Positions 7,766 to 16,749 of a DNA stretch of 64,000 nt are shown one piece after another. Below the pieces are notes generated by a model that had not been told where the DNA came from, ran no database searches, and saw only the letters and a list, made by a program, of their open reading frames with translations. Every line of letters starts with the position of its first letter. Within the stretch, counting starts at the first letter, position 1. Source of the DNA: Komagataeibacter medellinensis NBRC 3288 (GTDB lineage Bacteria; Pseudomonadota; Alphaproteobacteria; Acetobacterales; Acetobacteraceae); the NCBI RefSeq assembly GCF_000182745.2, contig NC_016027.1, forward strand, positions 685,001 to 749,000. Direction: 5' to 3'. Made by a program: the position numbers and the translations under genes.

Positions 7766-9247
7766 TTATTTCCCCTCGGCTATAACCGTTGCCAGCGTCG
7801 CGCGCGTACCATGCGCGCGGATGGACTGGCGCAGGGCAACATAAGCCTGCACGAAGGCAGGGCTGTCCGCCAGTTCCCACCCTGCAAAGGCACTCATGCC
7901 CAACGCGTCCTCCAGTCGGGGGGAAGCGGCAAGGGTGCGGTCATCATCCGTCAGATGCGGCTCAACGATGGCATAGACCTGCCCCCTGTCATCATGCCCC
8001 CGCAGGTATTCGGCATAACAGGCCACGACAAAGGCGATACGCGTCACGGGCCGATGGTGGGCAAGCACGCCCATTGCGGTACTCCTGACGAACATGGCCA
8101 GCTTGGAAGTGCTGTCGGACGCGATACGCAGCAACTGGTCGCTGATGGCGCGGTTGCGGAAGCGATGCAGCAGGCGGCGGCCATATTCGCTCAGCGCCAT
8201 GCCCGGCGGCGCCTTGAGCAGGGGCTCGGCATCATGGCCGAGATACTGCTCGACCAGCGCCACCTCGTTCATATCCTCCATGATCTCGCTGACCACACGA
8301 TAGCCCGACAGCACGCCAGACAGGCCCAGCAGGGAATGGGAGGCATTGAGCATGTGCAGCTTCACCTCCTCATACGGCTGGACGTTGTCGGTAAACTGCA
8401 CGCCCACCGCCTCCAGTTCCGGGCGTCCGGCGCAAAACCTGTCTTCCACCACCCACTGGATGAAATCCTCGCAGAACACAGGGATAAGGTCATCCAGCCC
8501 GCTTTCGCCATCAAGACGGCGAATATCCTCAGACAGTACGGCGGGGGTTATGCGGTCGACCATGGTGCAGGGGAAGGTGACGTTTTCCTCGATCCACTGC
8601 GCCAGCCCCGCATCCTTCGCACGCGCCCAGCCCAGAAAGGCAATGCGGGCCACATGGCCATTATGGGGCAGGTTGTCGCATGAAAGGATGGTGAAGGGTC
8701 CAGCACCACTTTCGCGCCGCAGGCGCAGGGCCTCGGTCAGCAGGCCGAACACGGTATGGGGCACGTCGCGCGCCAGATCCTCGGCAATGACCGGGTGGTC
8801 GATGGGGAAGGTGCCGTTTTCATCCACGTAATACCCGCCCTCCGTCACGGTCATGCTGACGATGCGGATCGCGGGATCGGCCAGGCGCGCGATCGTGGCG
8901 GCACGGTCGGCCGGGGCATACATGTATTCCGTGATGGAGCCGATCACACGTACGACGTTGGGCGCATCTGGCGCGCATTCAGTCAGGGAATACAGGCAGT
9001 CCTGGGCAGCCATATCCTGGGCCTTGGCAGCCTCATGCGGGTTTTCCATGAGACCGATACCCAGGATTCCCCAGCCGGACTGCGCGGGGCGGCCCAGCAC
9101 ACGGTCGATATAGACCGCCTGATGGGCACGATGGAAATTGCCCACGCTGATATGCGCGATTCCGGGTGTGACCCTGCTCCGGTCATAGGCTGGCGCCATG
9201 ATCGTGGGCGGCAGATGGGACAGGGATGCTGCGTTGAGTTTGGTCAT
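7766..9247 (-). CDS. Mannitol dehydrogenase family (long-chain polyol) oxidoreductase
   Basis: A 493-residue cytosolic NAD(P)-dependent polyol dehydrogenase; mannitol 2-dehydrogenase/fructose reductase is the likeliest activity, with fructuronate reductase or arabinitol dehydrogenase as alternatives. Visible family hallmarks are the dinucleotide-binding GNFHRAHQAVYIDRVL near the N-terminus and the catalytic KLHMLNASHSLLG segment with Lys, Asn and His in the family spacing. The second of two neighbouring ATGs (9247) is preferred because a GGA lies 8 nt upstream of it, and the resulting length equals that of well-studied family members. Upstream in-frame codons to 9376 read as unlikely low-complexity sequence. 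It is divergent from the GT4 glycosyltransferase. Confidence 0.9.
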   Translation of the reverse strand: MTKLNAASLSHLPPTIMAPAYDRSRVTPGIAHISVGNFHRAHQAVYIDRVLGRPAQSGWGILGIGLMENPHEAAKAQDMAAQDCLYSLTECAPDAPNVVRVIGSITEYMYAPADRAATIARLADPAIRIVSMTVTEGGYYVDENGTFPIDHPVIAEDLARDVPHTVFGLLTEALRLRRESGAGPFTILSCDNLPHNGHVARIAFLGWARAKDAGLAQWIEENVTFPCTMVDRITPAVLSEDIRRLDGESGLDDLIPVFCEDFIQWVVEDRFCAGRPELEAVGVQFTDNVQPYEEVKLHMLNASHSLLGLSGVLSGYRVVSEIMEDMNEVALVEQYLGHDAEPLLKAPPGMALSEYGRRLLHRFRNRAISDQLLRIASDSTSKLAMFVRSTAMGVLAHHRPVTRIAFVVACYAEYLRGHDDRGQVYAIVEPHLTDDDRTLAASPRLEDALGMSAFAGWELADSPAFVQAYVALRQSIRAHGTRATLATVIAEGK

Positions 9248-9485
9248 TACCATTTTCCACGGGAAAGTATTGTCGACGCCTAATAAGAAACGCACGATGA
9301 GACAACCCGCATAGATGCAGCCCCTCCTACATGCAACGGGCGGGCGGGCAGGCGCGCAGAGGTGTCTGTTTTCCAAATATGCAAAACTGGCCTATTAAGC
9401 CTTCCCACCGTTGCATATCCGATGTGCCGGTTTGAAAAATCCAGGCGCAGGACCAGTTCCTGGCCGGACCTGTTGTTGGTAGCGA

Positions 9486-10604
9486 ATGCGTATCCTCTAT
9501 CTGATTAACAGCCTCAATGGTGGCGGGGCGGAACGGCCGCTGCCCGCCGTGATCGGGCTGATGCGGGCCTGCGGCCATAGCGTGCGGGTGGTGGCGCTGG
9601 CACGCAAAGCGGGCAACGCGATCGCATGGCTGGAGGCGGCGGGCATCGACTACCACATCGTGGATGACCGGGACCCCGAACGCTTTGCCTCCCTGTGGCA
9701 GACCATGGCCTATGTCCGCGCAAACCGGCCTGACCTGCTGTGGACATCACTCACACGCGCGACCCTGTTTGGCCAACTGATCGGCAGGGCTTTGGGCATA
9801 CCGGTGGCAAGCTGGCAGCACAGCGCCTTTCTCAAGCCCGCCAACCGCTTCCTGCTGCGCCGTACGCGCAACATGAGCGCCTTCTGGGTTGCCGATTCCG
9901 ACTTTGTGGCCCGTGTTACCCAAAGGCAACTGGCCGTACCGCCTGAGCGTATCTGCACATGGCCCCTGTTCGAAGCGAACGCGGCCGCACCTGTCGCCAC
10001 CCCCTGGCAGGGGAAGAAAGATGCGGTTTTCCATATCGGCTCCCTGGGGAGGCTGGAGCCTGAGAAAAACATGGAACTGCCCATACGCGCCATGGCGGTC
10101 ATACGCGAACGCATGCCTGAAGCCCGCATCCGCCTTTCCCTGTGCGGTAGTGGTTCACAGATGGCGCATCTCAAGGCGCTCGCGGCGGGGCAGGGCGGGG
10201 CGGACATAAACTTTGAGGGCTTTCAGCCCGACCCGCTGGCCTTCTGTCGCAGGCTGCATGTGTATGTGCAGCCCTCGCATTTCGAGGGGCTGTGCATTGC
10301 CGTGCATGAAGCCATGCAGGCCGGGCTGCCGGTCATCGCAACACCCGTGGGCGCCATTCCCGACATCATCCGTGACGGGCAGAGCGGCTTCCTGCTTGCG
10401 CCTCCCACACCGGAAGCCCTGGCCGAACGGATCCTCCATCTTTACACCAACCCCGGACTGTGTGCGCGTACCGGCCAGCAGGCCCGCGCCGAAATACTGG
10501 AGCGCTACGCGAAAGACAGGATCGAGACGATGGCCCGCACCGTCATCCACCGCGCGGAAAGGCTGGTGCAAGCATGGCACCATTCCCCTGCACGGGGGGG
10601 ATGA
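9486..10604 (+). CDS. Glycosyltransferase family 4 protein
   Basis: A 372-residue GT-B fold glycosyltransferase. The N-terminus shows the nucleotide-fold start MRILYLINSLNGGGAER. The C-terminal half has the retaining GT4 signature HFEGLCIAVHEAMQAGLP with the paired Glu residues seven apart (EX7E) that contact the nucleotide sugar, followed by GxIPDIIRDGQSGFL. The substrate is not predictable; a role in cell-surface polysaccharide or LPS synthesis is the usual one. The Shine-Dalgarno sequence is weak. It is followed 49 nt later by dnaB, with no visible terminator in between. Confidence 0.88.
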   Translation: MRILYLINSLNGGGAERPLPAVIGLMRACGHSVRVVALARKAGNAIAWLEAAGIDYHIVDDRDPERFASLWQTMAYVRANRPDLLWTSLTRATLFGQLIGRALGIPVASWQHSAFLKPANRFLLRRTRNMSAFWVADSDFVARVTQRQLAVPPERICTWPLFEANAAAPVATPWQGKKDAVFHIGSLGRLEPEKNMELPIRAMAVIRERMPEARIRLSLCGSGSQMAHLKALAAGQGGADINFEGFQPDPLAFCRRLHVYVQPSHFEGLCIAVHEAMQAGLPVIATPVGAIPDIIRDGQSGFLLAPPTPEALAERILHLYTNPGLCARTGQQARAEILERYAKDRIETMARTVIHRAERLVQAWHHSPARGG

Positions 10605-10653
10605 CACATCATCTCCCTTCCGGTGGGTATGGAAGATCAGGTAGAAGGGCTGG

Positions 10654-12171
10654 GTGAATACGATCCAGAATCCTCCCTCCGCAGAGTCCCGGCAAAAGGA
10701 CTCGCTTCTTGGTGTCTCGCAGCGCCTGCCGCCTGCCAACGTGCAGGCGGAGCAGGCACTACTGGGTGCATTGCTGACCAATAACCGGGCCTATGACCGG
10801 GTTTCGGACTTCCTGACCGGCGCGCATTTCGCCAATGAGGTCAACGGTCGCATCTATGATGCCATCTCGCGCCGCATCGAGGGCGGCCAACTGGCTGACC
10901 CCGTAACACTGCGCGCCGAATTCGAAAATACCGGCGTACTGGATTCCGTGGGCGGCACGGCCTACCTGGCCAAGCTGCTGACATCAATGGTCGGGATCAT
11001 CAACGCCGCCGATTATGGCCGCGTGATCCATGATGCATGGATCCGTCGGCAGTTGATCGATATCGGGCAGGATGTGGTCAACAACGCCTTTGGCGCCCGC
11101 CCGGAACTGGATGGCCCCAACCAGATCGCCGCCAGCGAGGAAGCACTTTTCCGCCTTGCCACCGAAAAGGGACAGGATGGCGGGTTCATGTCGTTTGACC
11201 GCGCGCTGGCCGATGCGCTGGAAATTGCCCAGCAGGCTTTCAGCCGTAGCGGTGACGTGGTGGGCCTGACCACTGGCCTGCGCGACCTGGACAAGAAGAC
11301 AGGCGGCCTGCACCCGTCTGACCTGCTGATCCTGGCCGGCCGCCCGGCCATGGGCAAGACGGCGCTGGCCACCAAGATCGCCTTTTCCGCCGCGCGCGCC
11401 ATCATGGAAGAAGCGCGTGATGCCCCGCCGGATGCCAAGCCAAAAGGGTCGGTCGCCGTCTTCTCGCTCGAAATGTCAGCCGAGCAGTTGGCAACCCGTA
11501 TCCTGTCCGAACAGGCCAGCGTATCGGGTGAAAAAATCCGTCGTGGTGATCTGGGGCAGAAGGAATTCGACCGTTTTGTGCAGGTCAGCCGCGAACTGGC
11601 CCAGCTGCCGTTGCATATTGATGATACACCCGCCATCAGCCTGTCCGCCATGCGCACACGCTGCCGCAGGCTGGCACGCACCAAGGGGCTGAGCCTGGTC
11701 GTGGTCGATTACCTGCAACTGATGCGGCCATCAGTGGGGAGCAGGGCGGAAAACCGCGTGCTGGAAATCTCCATGATCACGCAGGGGCTCAAGGCGCTGG
11801 CCAAGGAACTGTCGGTACCGGTCATCGCGCTGTCACAGCTATCGCGCCAGGTGGAGAGCAGGGAAGACAAGCGCCCCATGCTGTCGGACCTGCGTGAATC
11901 GGGATCGATCGAGCAGGACGCCGATGCGGTGATGTTCGTCTATCGTGACCAGTATTACCTCCAGCAGCGCCAGCCCAAGGAAACGTCCTATGATTCACAG
12001 GACAAGTACCAGACCGCGATGGAGGAGTGGCAGCGCAAGATGGACCTGGCGCACAACCGCGCGGAACTGATCCTGGAAAAGCAGCGTCACGGACCGACAG
12101 GGACGGTGCATCTGTTCTTTGAAGGCGAGTTCACGCGTTTTGCCGACCTGGACATGGTTCACGACGTTTAA
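10654..12171 (+). CDS. dnaB: Replicative DNA helicase DnaB
   Basis: A 505-residue hexameric helicase that unwinds DNA at the replication fork. The N-terminal DnaB domain (about residues 20-125, VQAEQALLGALLTNNRAYDRV) binds primase. The RecA-like motor has Walker A GRPAMGKTA at about 229-237, the FSLEMSAEQL motif, Walker B VVVDYLQLM at about 350 and SDLRESGSIEQDADAV at about 410. The start codon is GTG at 10654 (GTGAATACG) preceded by an AGAAGGG ribosome site. No intein interrupts the ATPase core. Length is normal. Confidence 0.97.
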   Translation: MNTIQNPPSAESRQKDSLLGVSQRLPPANVQAEQALLGALLTNNRAYDRVSDFLTGAHFANEVNGRIYDAISRRIEGGQLADPVTLRAEFENTGVLDSVGGTAYLAKLLTSMVGIINAADYGRVIHDAWIRRQLIDIGQDVVNNAFGARPELDGPNQIAASEEALFRLATEKGQDGGFMSFDRALADALEIAQQAFSRSGDVVGLTTGLRDLDKKTGGLHPSDLLILAGRPAMGKTALATKIAFSAARAIMEEARDAPPDAKPKGSVAVFSLEMSAEQLATRILSEQASVSGEKIRRGDLGQKEFDRFVQVSRELAQLPLHIDDTPAISLSAMRTRCRRLARTKGLSLVVVDYLQLMRPSVGSRAENRVLEISMITQGLKALAKELSVPVIALSQLSRQVESREDKRPMLSDLRESGSIEQDADAVMFVYRDQYYLQQRQPKETSYDSQDKYQTAMEEWQRKMDLAHNRAELILEKQRHGPTGTVHLFFEGEFTRFADLDMVHDV

Positions 12172-12484
12172 CAAAAATCTGTAAACACGGTGCGGTCGGC
12201 AGTCGGCGCACCGTGTGTGATATTATAGCCACAGCATGTGGTCCATCCCACCATACGCCAGATGGGATGGCCAGCGTGCATAAAGCTGCACAGAAATATG
12301 GGACAATGCGGCGCAGGGAAGCCGGATGACTGGAACATCACTCCTCTCCCCCGTACCATCAAAAGTTTTATAAGAAATATTATGCCAACAAAATTACGTG
12401 GGAGGATGGAATGCGATACAATCCGATCCATTTCGCCACGTTCCTCAATGGTCAATCCGGTCCATTTCCGCCATCATCGTCGCC
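12172..12484. other. 313-bp intergenic region between dnaB and comM
   Basis: No convincing gene is present on either strand. The first 45 bases carry the dnaB hairpin (12185-12216). The remainder, with an A/T-rich patch at 12355-12400, presumably holds the comM promoter, but I could not assign boxes. Confidence 0.6.
12185..12216 (+). terminator. Hairpin after dnaB
   Basis: The 10-bp arms ACACGGTGCG and CGCACCGTGT lie 13 nt beyond the dnaB stop codon. The stem is perfect but there is no clear T-run after it. Confidence 0.6.
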
Positions 12485-13996
12485 ATGACTGACACGGCGC
12501 TCGCATCCATCTGCGGTTTTGCTTTTTCCGGTATCGAGGCCATTCCGGTCAAGGTCGAGGTCCAGCTTTCCGTCGGCCTTCCATCCTTCCTGATCGTTGG
12601 GCTGCCCGACAAGGCCATCAATGAATCGCGCGAACGCGTGCGCGCGGCACTGTCTGCCATGGGACTTGCGCTGCCGGCCAAGCGTATCGTGGTCAACATG
12701 GTACCTGCCAACCTGATGAAGGAAGGCTCGCATTTCGACCTGCCCATCGCATTGGCTCTGCTTGTGGTCATGGGGCTGCTTTCTGGCGATATGGCGCAGC
12801 GTTACGCCGCACTGGGCGAACTGTCGCTTGATGGCGGCGTAAACCCGGTCTGTGGCGTGCTGCCCGCTGCCATGACGGCATGCGCCCTGTCGCTGGGCCT
12901 GATCTGCCCGGCGGCTCAGGGCGTGGAAGCCCGCTGGGCCAGTGACAGGATGGATATCCTTGCCATCCGCTCCCTGCCCGAACTGCTCAACCATTTCCGT
13001 GGCCAGCAGGTGATCGATCCCGTTGAACTTCCTACCCGGCTGGATACGGACCTGACCGCCCTACCCGACCTGGCTGACATACGCGGCATGGAAACCGGTC
13101 GCCGCGCGCTGGAAATCGCGGCGGCCGGTCGTCATTCGCTGCTTATGGTCGGCCCGCCGGGGGCTGGCAAATCCATGCTGGCGGCCCGCCTGCCCGGCAT
13201 CCTGCCCGACCTGACCACGGCGGAAATGCTGGAGATCAGCCGTATCCACAGTATTGGCGGTCTGCTCAAGGATGGGCAGCCTGTCTCGCGTCCGCCCTTT
13301 CGTGACCCGCACCATTCCGCAAGCCCGGCGGCACTAAGCGGCGGCGGGGCCCGCGCGCGGCCTGGTGAGGTCAGTCTGGCGCATCGTGGCGTGCTGTTTC
13401 TGGACGAACTGCCGGAGTTTGCCCGCTCCGCACTGGAAATCCTGCGCCAGCCGATGGAAACGGGGTCCATCTCCATTGCCCGTGCGGCGGCCCATGTCAC
13501 CTACCCTGCCCGCTTCCAGCTTGTGGCGGCCATGAACCCGTGCAAATGCGGCTATCTGGGCGATGCAGCACAGGAATGCCGCAAGGCGCCACGCTGTGGC
13601 GAGGATTATCAGGCCCGCCTGTCCGGCCCGCTTCTGGACCGACTGGACATGGCCGTGCATGTCGAACCTATGCCACTCGCCCGCATTGCCGAACCACAGG
13701 GCGGTGAATCCAGCGCCATCGTGGCCGCGCGTGTGATGGAAGCCGTGCTGCGCCAGCGTGCCCGCCAGGGTGAAGCCCGCAATGCCGAGGCCCCGATTGA
13801 TGATTTCCGCATTACCGCCCCCGCGCGTGATTTTGCGGTTCAGGCCGCCGAGAAAATTCCGCTTTCCGCCCGTGGGTTTGTCCGTCTGCTGCGCGTCAGT
13901 CGCACTATAGCCGACCTTGCGGCCAGCGCGGACGTGGAGCGCGCCCACATTGCCGAGGCCCTGATCTACCGTATTCGCCGTCCGGGCCGAAAATAG
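12485..13996 (+). CDS. comM: YifB/ComM family Mg-chelatase-like AAA+ ATPase
   Basis: The protein has 503 residues. ComM is a hexameric helicase that promotes branch migration during integration of transforming DNA in other bacteria; in most genomes the gene is simply called yifB. The N-terminal ChlI-type domain (VGLPSFLIVGLPDKAINESRERV) is followed by Walker A GPPGAGKSM (about 222), Walker B VLFLDELPEF (about 302), the Cys-containing NPCKCGYLGD segment (about 350) and the C-terminal Mg-chelatase domain. The ATG at 12485 (MTDTALAS) fits the family start; in-frame upstream codons look non-coding. It is followed by the tRNA gene. Confidence 0.93.
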   Translation: MTDTALASICGFAFSGIEAIPVKVEVQLSVGLPSFLIVGLPDKAINESRERVRAALSAMGLALPAKRIVVNMVPANLMKEGSHFDLPIALALLVVMGLLSGDMAQRYAALGELSLDGGVNPVCGVLPAAMTACALSLGLICPAAQGVEARWASDRMDILAIRSLPELLNHFRGQQVIDPVELPTRLDTDLTALPDLADIRGMETGRRALEIAAAGRHSLLMVGPPGAGKSMLAARLPGILPDLTTAEMLEISRIHSIGGLLKDGQPVSRPPFRDPHHSASPAALSGGGARARPGEVSLAHRGVLFLDELPEFARSALEILRQPMETGSISIARAAAHVTYPARFQLVAAMNPCKCGYLGDAAQECRKAPRCGEDYQARLSGPLLDRLDMAVHVEPMPLARIAEPQGGESSAIVAARVMEAVLRQRARQGEARNAEAPIDDFRITAPARDFAVQAAEKIPLSARGFVRLLRVSRTIADLAASADVERAHIAEALIYRIRRPGRK

Positions 13997-14018
13997 CGCA
14001 ACCGACCTGTTTTCCCCC

Positions 14019-14047
14019 TTGCGTCCCTGCCGCTGCTGGACTAATAA
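14019..14047 (+). promoter_or_regulatory. Candidate sigma-70-type promoter of tRNA-Val
   Basis: TTGCGT at 14019-14024 and TAATAA at 14042-14047 are separated by exactly 17 nt. The -10 box ends 18 nt before the mature tRNA 5' end. Spacing and position are right, although the -35 is imperfect. Confidence 0.6.
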
Positions 14048-14065
14048 GGCCCCACCGAAGCGGAT

Positions 14066-14140
14066 GGGTGCGTAGCTCAGCGGTAGAGCATCGCCTTCAC
14101 ACGGCGGGGGTCACAGGTTCAATCCCTGTCGCACCCACCA
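14066..14140 (+). tRNA. tRNA-Val, anticodon CAC
   Basis: A 75-nt gene that folds as a full cloverleaf: acceptor GGGTGCG/CGCACCC, D stem GCTC/GAGC, anticodon stem TCGCC/GGCGG (one wobble pair) with loop TTCACAC giving anticodon CAC, and T arm ACAGG-TTCAATC-CCTGT. The 3' CCA is encoded. It reads GUG valine codons, which are frequent in this GC-rich genome. Confidence 0.95.
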
Positions 14141-14254
14141 TCCGGTCTCCTCTTAAAATAGATGTGACACGCAGAGCGTAAAAAGCCTGAAGGTGCCCTG
14201 CCCTTGGCTTCTGGTGCCAGAACCTGCCATCAACACGGTCTGTAAATCGTAAAG

Positions 14255-14320
14255 ACGTTTTTGGTGAAGCATTTTTCAAAAAGCTTCAGGGAATGCCTCT
14301 TTTAAAAAAGGCAGCACTCA
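14255..14320 (+). repeat. Dispersed two-hairpin intergenic repeat, copy B
   Basis: GTTTTTGGTGAAGC...GCTTCAGGGAATGCC...GGCAGCACTCA reproduces both hairpins of the family. The right end of the copy runs up to the stop codon of the minus-strand gene at 14318, where the closing arm has degenerated. It is located between the tRNA gene and a convergent gene. Confidence 0.8.
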
Positions 14321-14698
14321 GGACGTAGCCCCAAGGGCATCGCGGCACTTCACGTAGGATAGCTTGTCCTGAAACAGGAACAGCACGTAATAATCCAGCG
14401 TCCGGCGCCGCTTGCGGGTGGGGTTGGTATAGAACGGAAACACGTCGAACGGCCCATCATACCCCTCCGGCACCGGGTCGCGCGCGCTGATGCAACGCAC
14501 GCGGAACAGCGGGGCGTAAACGGTGGCATCCGAATCCGTGCGGCGGACATGGAACAGATTACGTCGGAACTTGCGCAGGCGCTCGGGCAGGACAAAGATC
14601 AGGTTCTGTTCAAGAAAATTCTGCGGTGGGTTGCGATCGCGCAGGTATTTCATGTCCTCGGGCATATCACAGAAGAAATTGGTGTCCTGAACAATCAT
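14318..14698 (-). CDS. Uncharacterised 126-residue protein
   Basis: I do not recognise this protein. It is soluble, rich in Arg, Phe and Tyr, with a basic stretch (TRKRRR) near residue 95 and an aromatic LDYYVLFLFQDKLSYVKC C-terminus. The ATG at 14698 is chosen over one at 14785 because it has a strong GGAG 7 nt upstream; the extra 29 upstream codons look non-coding. It lies 117 nt downstream of the large unknown protein on the same strand and may share its transcript. Codon use is like that of its neighbours, so it appears to be a real gene, but no function can be assigned. Confidence 0.6.
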   Translation of the reverse strand: MIVQDTNFFCDMPEDMKYLRDRNPPQNFLEQNLIFVLPERLRKFRRNLFHVRRTDSDATVYAPLFRVRCISARDPVPEGYDGPFDVFPFYTNPTRKRRRTLDYYVLFLFQDKLSYVKCRDALGATS

Positions 14699-14815
14699 TA
14701 AAAGCTCCGGTCCCCTCCCGCTTACACCATAGCTGGCCTGCACACAGGCCGCATTCAGCGCATGATCCACATGTCCTACCCCCATATGGACATTGTACGG
14801 CAGTTTTGCAGGGGG

Positions 14816-16705
14816 TCAGAAACCGAACATGTGATCGAGTGAAAAGCGGCCTTCGCCTTCGTCATGCCGCCCATGGTAGCCAAACAGGCGGCATGTCGTA
14901 TCACGGATGATCACATACCCCCCAACACCCGCGCGCTGCAGGGCAGCCTGGCCAAAAATACGCTCGGGCTGGATCAGGCGCGAACCTGACATGGGGATGG
15001 CGATCTTCTCACGCGCAATCACCTCCCCATTGGCACCGTGCAGGTGCAGCGACGTATCCGACACCCGATGCCAGCGATTGGAAACGGGATAGATGAGCGT
15101 GCAGAAGCTGTACGGCTCCGTGCAGGCCGCGGTCAGGAACAGCCGCGTGCTCAATCCCGGCGGGGAGCCGGCATAGGATTGCGGCTCCCCCCGATAGGTC
15201 ATGACGGTATTGAAGATGTGCGAACCGAAACTGGTTTCAGCCACATGGCCGCTCTTGCGGTCCTCATAGCGGATCAGGGCATGCAGCCAGCCATCGGCAC
15301 TGCCGCCATCACGGAAATCATAGAGCAGTTCGGCATGGCCACCCTGCCCGGCCAGTTCGCCCACATCCATCACCGTGGCATGGTCACGCGCAAGGCAGCC
15401 CACGAAATGCGACCCGGTGCCCCTGCCCTCCGTATCGAAACTGTCCACCCTGACCGGCAGCGTGGAGAGACCTTCCGCCATGGGCGATGGCAGCAGCAGC
15501 GTGCGGTAGCGCGCCGGGTCGGGAACGGGAAAAGGCAACAGGTAGCCACGCCCGAAAAAACGCGGGTCCAGCTTTTCAATATGCGGGTCGGGCCTAAGGT
15601 CGGCACGCTGCACGTTCAGGTGGGCGATACGTGTGCGGCCGCTGCGCGTGACTTCGTAGCGCGGACGGACAACATGGCCACCGGCACGGAATTCAATCTG
15701 TTCGGGCCAGGTCAGGCCCGGCAGCATATCGCGCACGTGCACGGCCAGGGTCTGGTACGGCGCAAGATCACGCTCAATAGGCACCAGTGTGTCATGCCCC
15801 ATGCGGTTGAGGTGCATGCTGCCCGCCGGTATGGGCAGGGCATGGCTGTTCTGGACCCATAGCACCACGTCCTCTCCCCCGGCGGGTGCGGGCAGGTTGG
15901 CATAGCGGTTGGCGGGCCATGCATTGGCATCATGGGTTACGGAAAGGCTGGTATTGTCTCCCTTACCGCGCGTCTCCAGCGCGTATTTGACCACATCGTG
16001 GCCTGCAACGCCCTGCGCGTGGATAAACAGTTGGCCGGTAAAATGCGGCAGATCAAAGCACTGGCGGATCTCGGCGCTGTCAATGATGATCGCCTGACCT
16101 TCTCCCGGCATGTCCTGCTCCCATGTATGGAGCACCTGCCCGTTCGCATCGAACAGCCGCAGCCACAGCCTGACCGCCTGCGCACCGTAACGCGCCCAGT
16201 AATTGGCCGTGACCAGACGGGTGGAAAAATCGGCGCTTTCACGGAAAAAGGCCAGATTGGTGGCAAAGTTCAGCCGGTCCAGATACGCATGCCCGACCGA
16301 AAGCATGTGGGCAGGCAGGCGTACCGGTTCCAGCGTGTACAGCGTGGCTGTGCGCGGCAGGAGCGTGGACAGGCGCGAGCCCATGGCTATCTGGCTGAAA
16401 TCAAGCGCCCAGACCGCGCGTACCGTGCTTTGGTCCAAATCCGCCACGGGCTGCAGCACATGTCCCGCGCAGTCATGCCCAACACGCAGCGTATCATGCG
16501 TATAGATCCCCGCCACCGTGAGGGGACAGGGCAACAGCGCCAGCAGTGTATCGGCCATGCCATGCGGGTCATACAGCGCCACAGGCCCGACGCTGGCCAG
16601 TTGATGGGCCAGTCCAGCCAGCTTCTGCGCCGCCAGCGGATGTGTCAGCGCCTTGTAGGCGGTGTTGCCACCTGAACGCGGGTCAAAGGTACGGATGCCA
16701 AGCAT
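14816..16705 (-). CDS. Uncharacterised 629-residue protein
   Basis: I do not recognise the family. There is no signal peptide and no clear membrane span. Residues about 30-150 alternate short strands and helices (VALYDPHGMADTLLALLP, then VAGIYTHD, then VWALDFSQIA) in a Rossmann-like rhythm. The rest reads as successive beta-rich segments (LWLRLFDANGQVLHTW, LFIHAQG, VLWVQNSHALPIPAGS, LLYDFRDGG). Long length, good third-position GC and continuity all support a real gene. It ends 117 nt before the 126-residue protein and starts 44 nt after the ELM1-like gene, so the three may form one minus-strand unit. An envelope or surface role would be a guess from the neighbour only. Confidence 0.75.
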   Translation of the reverse strand: MLGIRTFDPRSGGNTAYKALTHPLAAQKLAGLAHQLASVGPVALYDPHGMADTLLALLPCPLTVAGIYTHDTLRVGHDCAGHVLQPVADLDQSTVRAVWALDFSQIAMGSRLSTLLPRTATLYTLEPVRLPAHMLSVGHAYLDRLNFATNLAFFRESADFSTRLVTANYWARYGAQAVRLWLRLFDANGQVLHTWEQDMPGEGQAIIIDSAEIRQCFDLPHFTGQLFIHAQGVAGHDVVKYALETRGKGDNTSLSVTHDANAWPANRYANLPAPAGGEDVVLWVQNSHALPIPAGSMHLNRMGHDTLVPIERDLAPYQTLAVHVRDMLPGLTWPEQIEFRAGGHVVRPRYEVTRSGRTRIAHLNVQRADLRPDPHIEKLDPRFFGRGYLLPFPVPDPARYRTLLLPSPMAEGLSTLPVRVDSFDTEGRGTGSHFVGCLARDHATVMDVGELAGQGGHAELLYDFRDGGSADGWLHALIRYEDRKSGHVAETSFGSHIFNTVMTYRGEPQSYAGSPPGLSTRLFLTAACTEPYSFCTLIYPVSNRWHRVSDTSLHLHGANGEVIAREKIAIPMSGSRLIQPERIFGQAALQRAGVGGYVIIRDTTCRLFGYHGRHDEGEGRFSLDHMFGF

Positions 16706-16749
16706 GAACCTGTCTTATTCCACTCTCGATGTCAGCGGGAAGGTTATCT

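Noticed and set aside
12168-12455. Minus-strand frame of 95 codons between dnaB and comM
   Set aside because: No ribosome site or family pattern, atypical composition, and it overlaps the dnaB hairpin.
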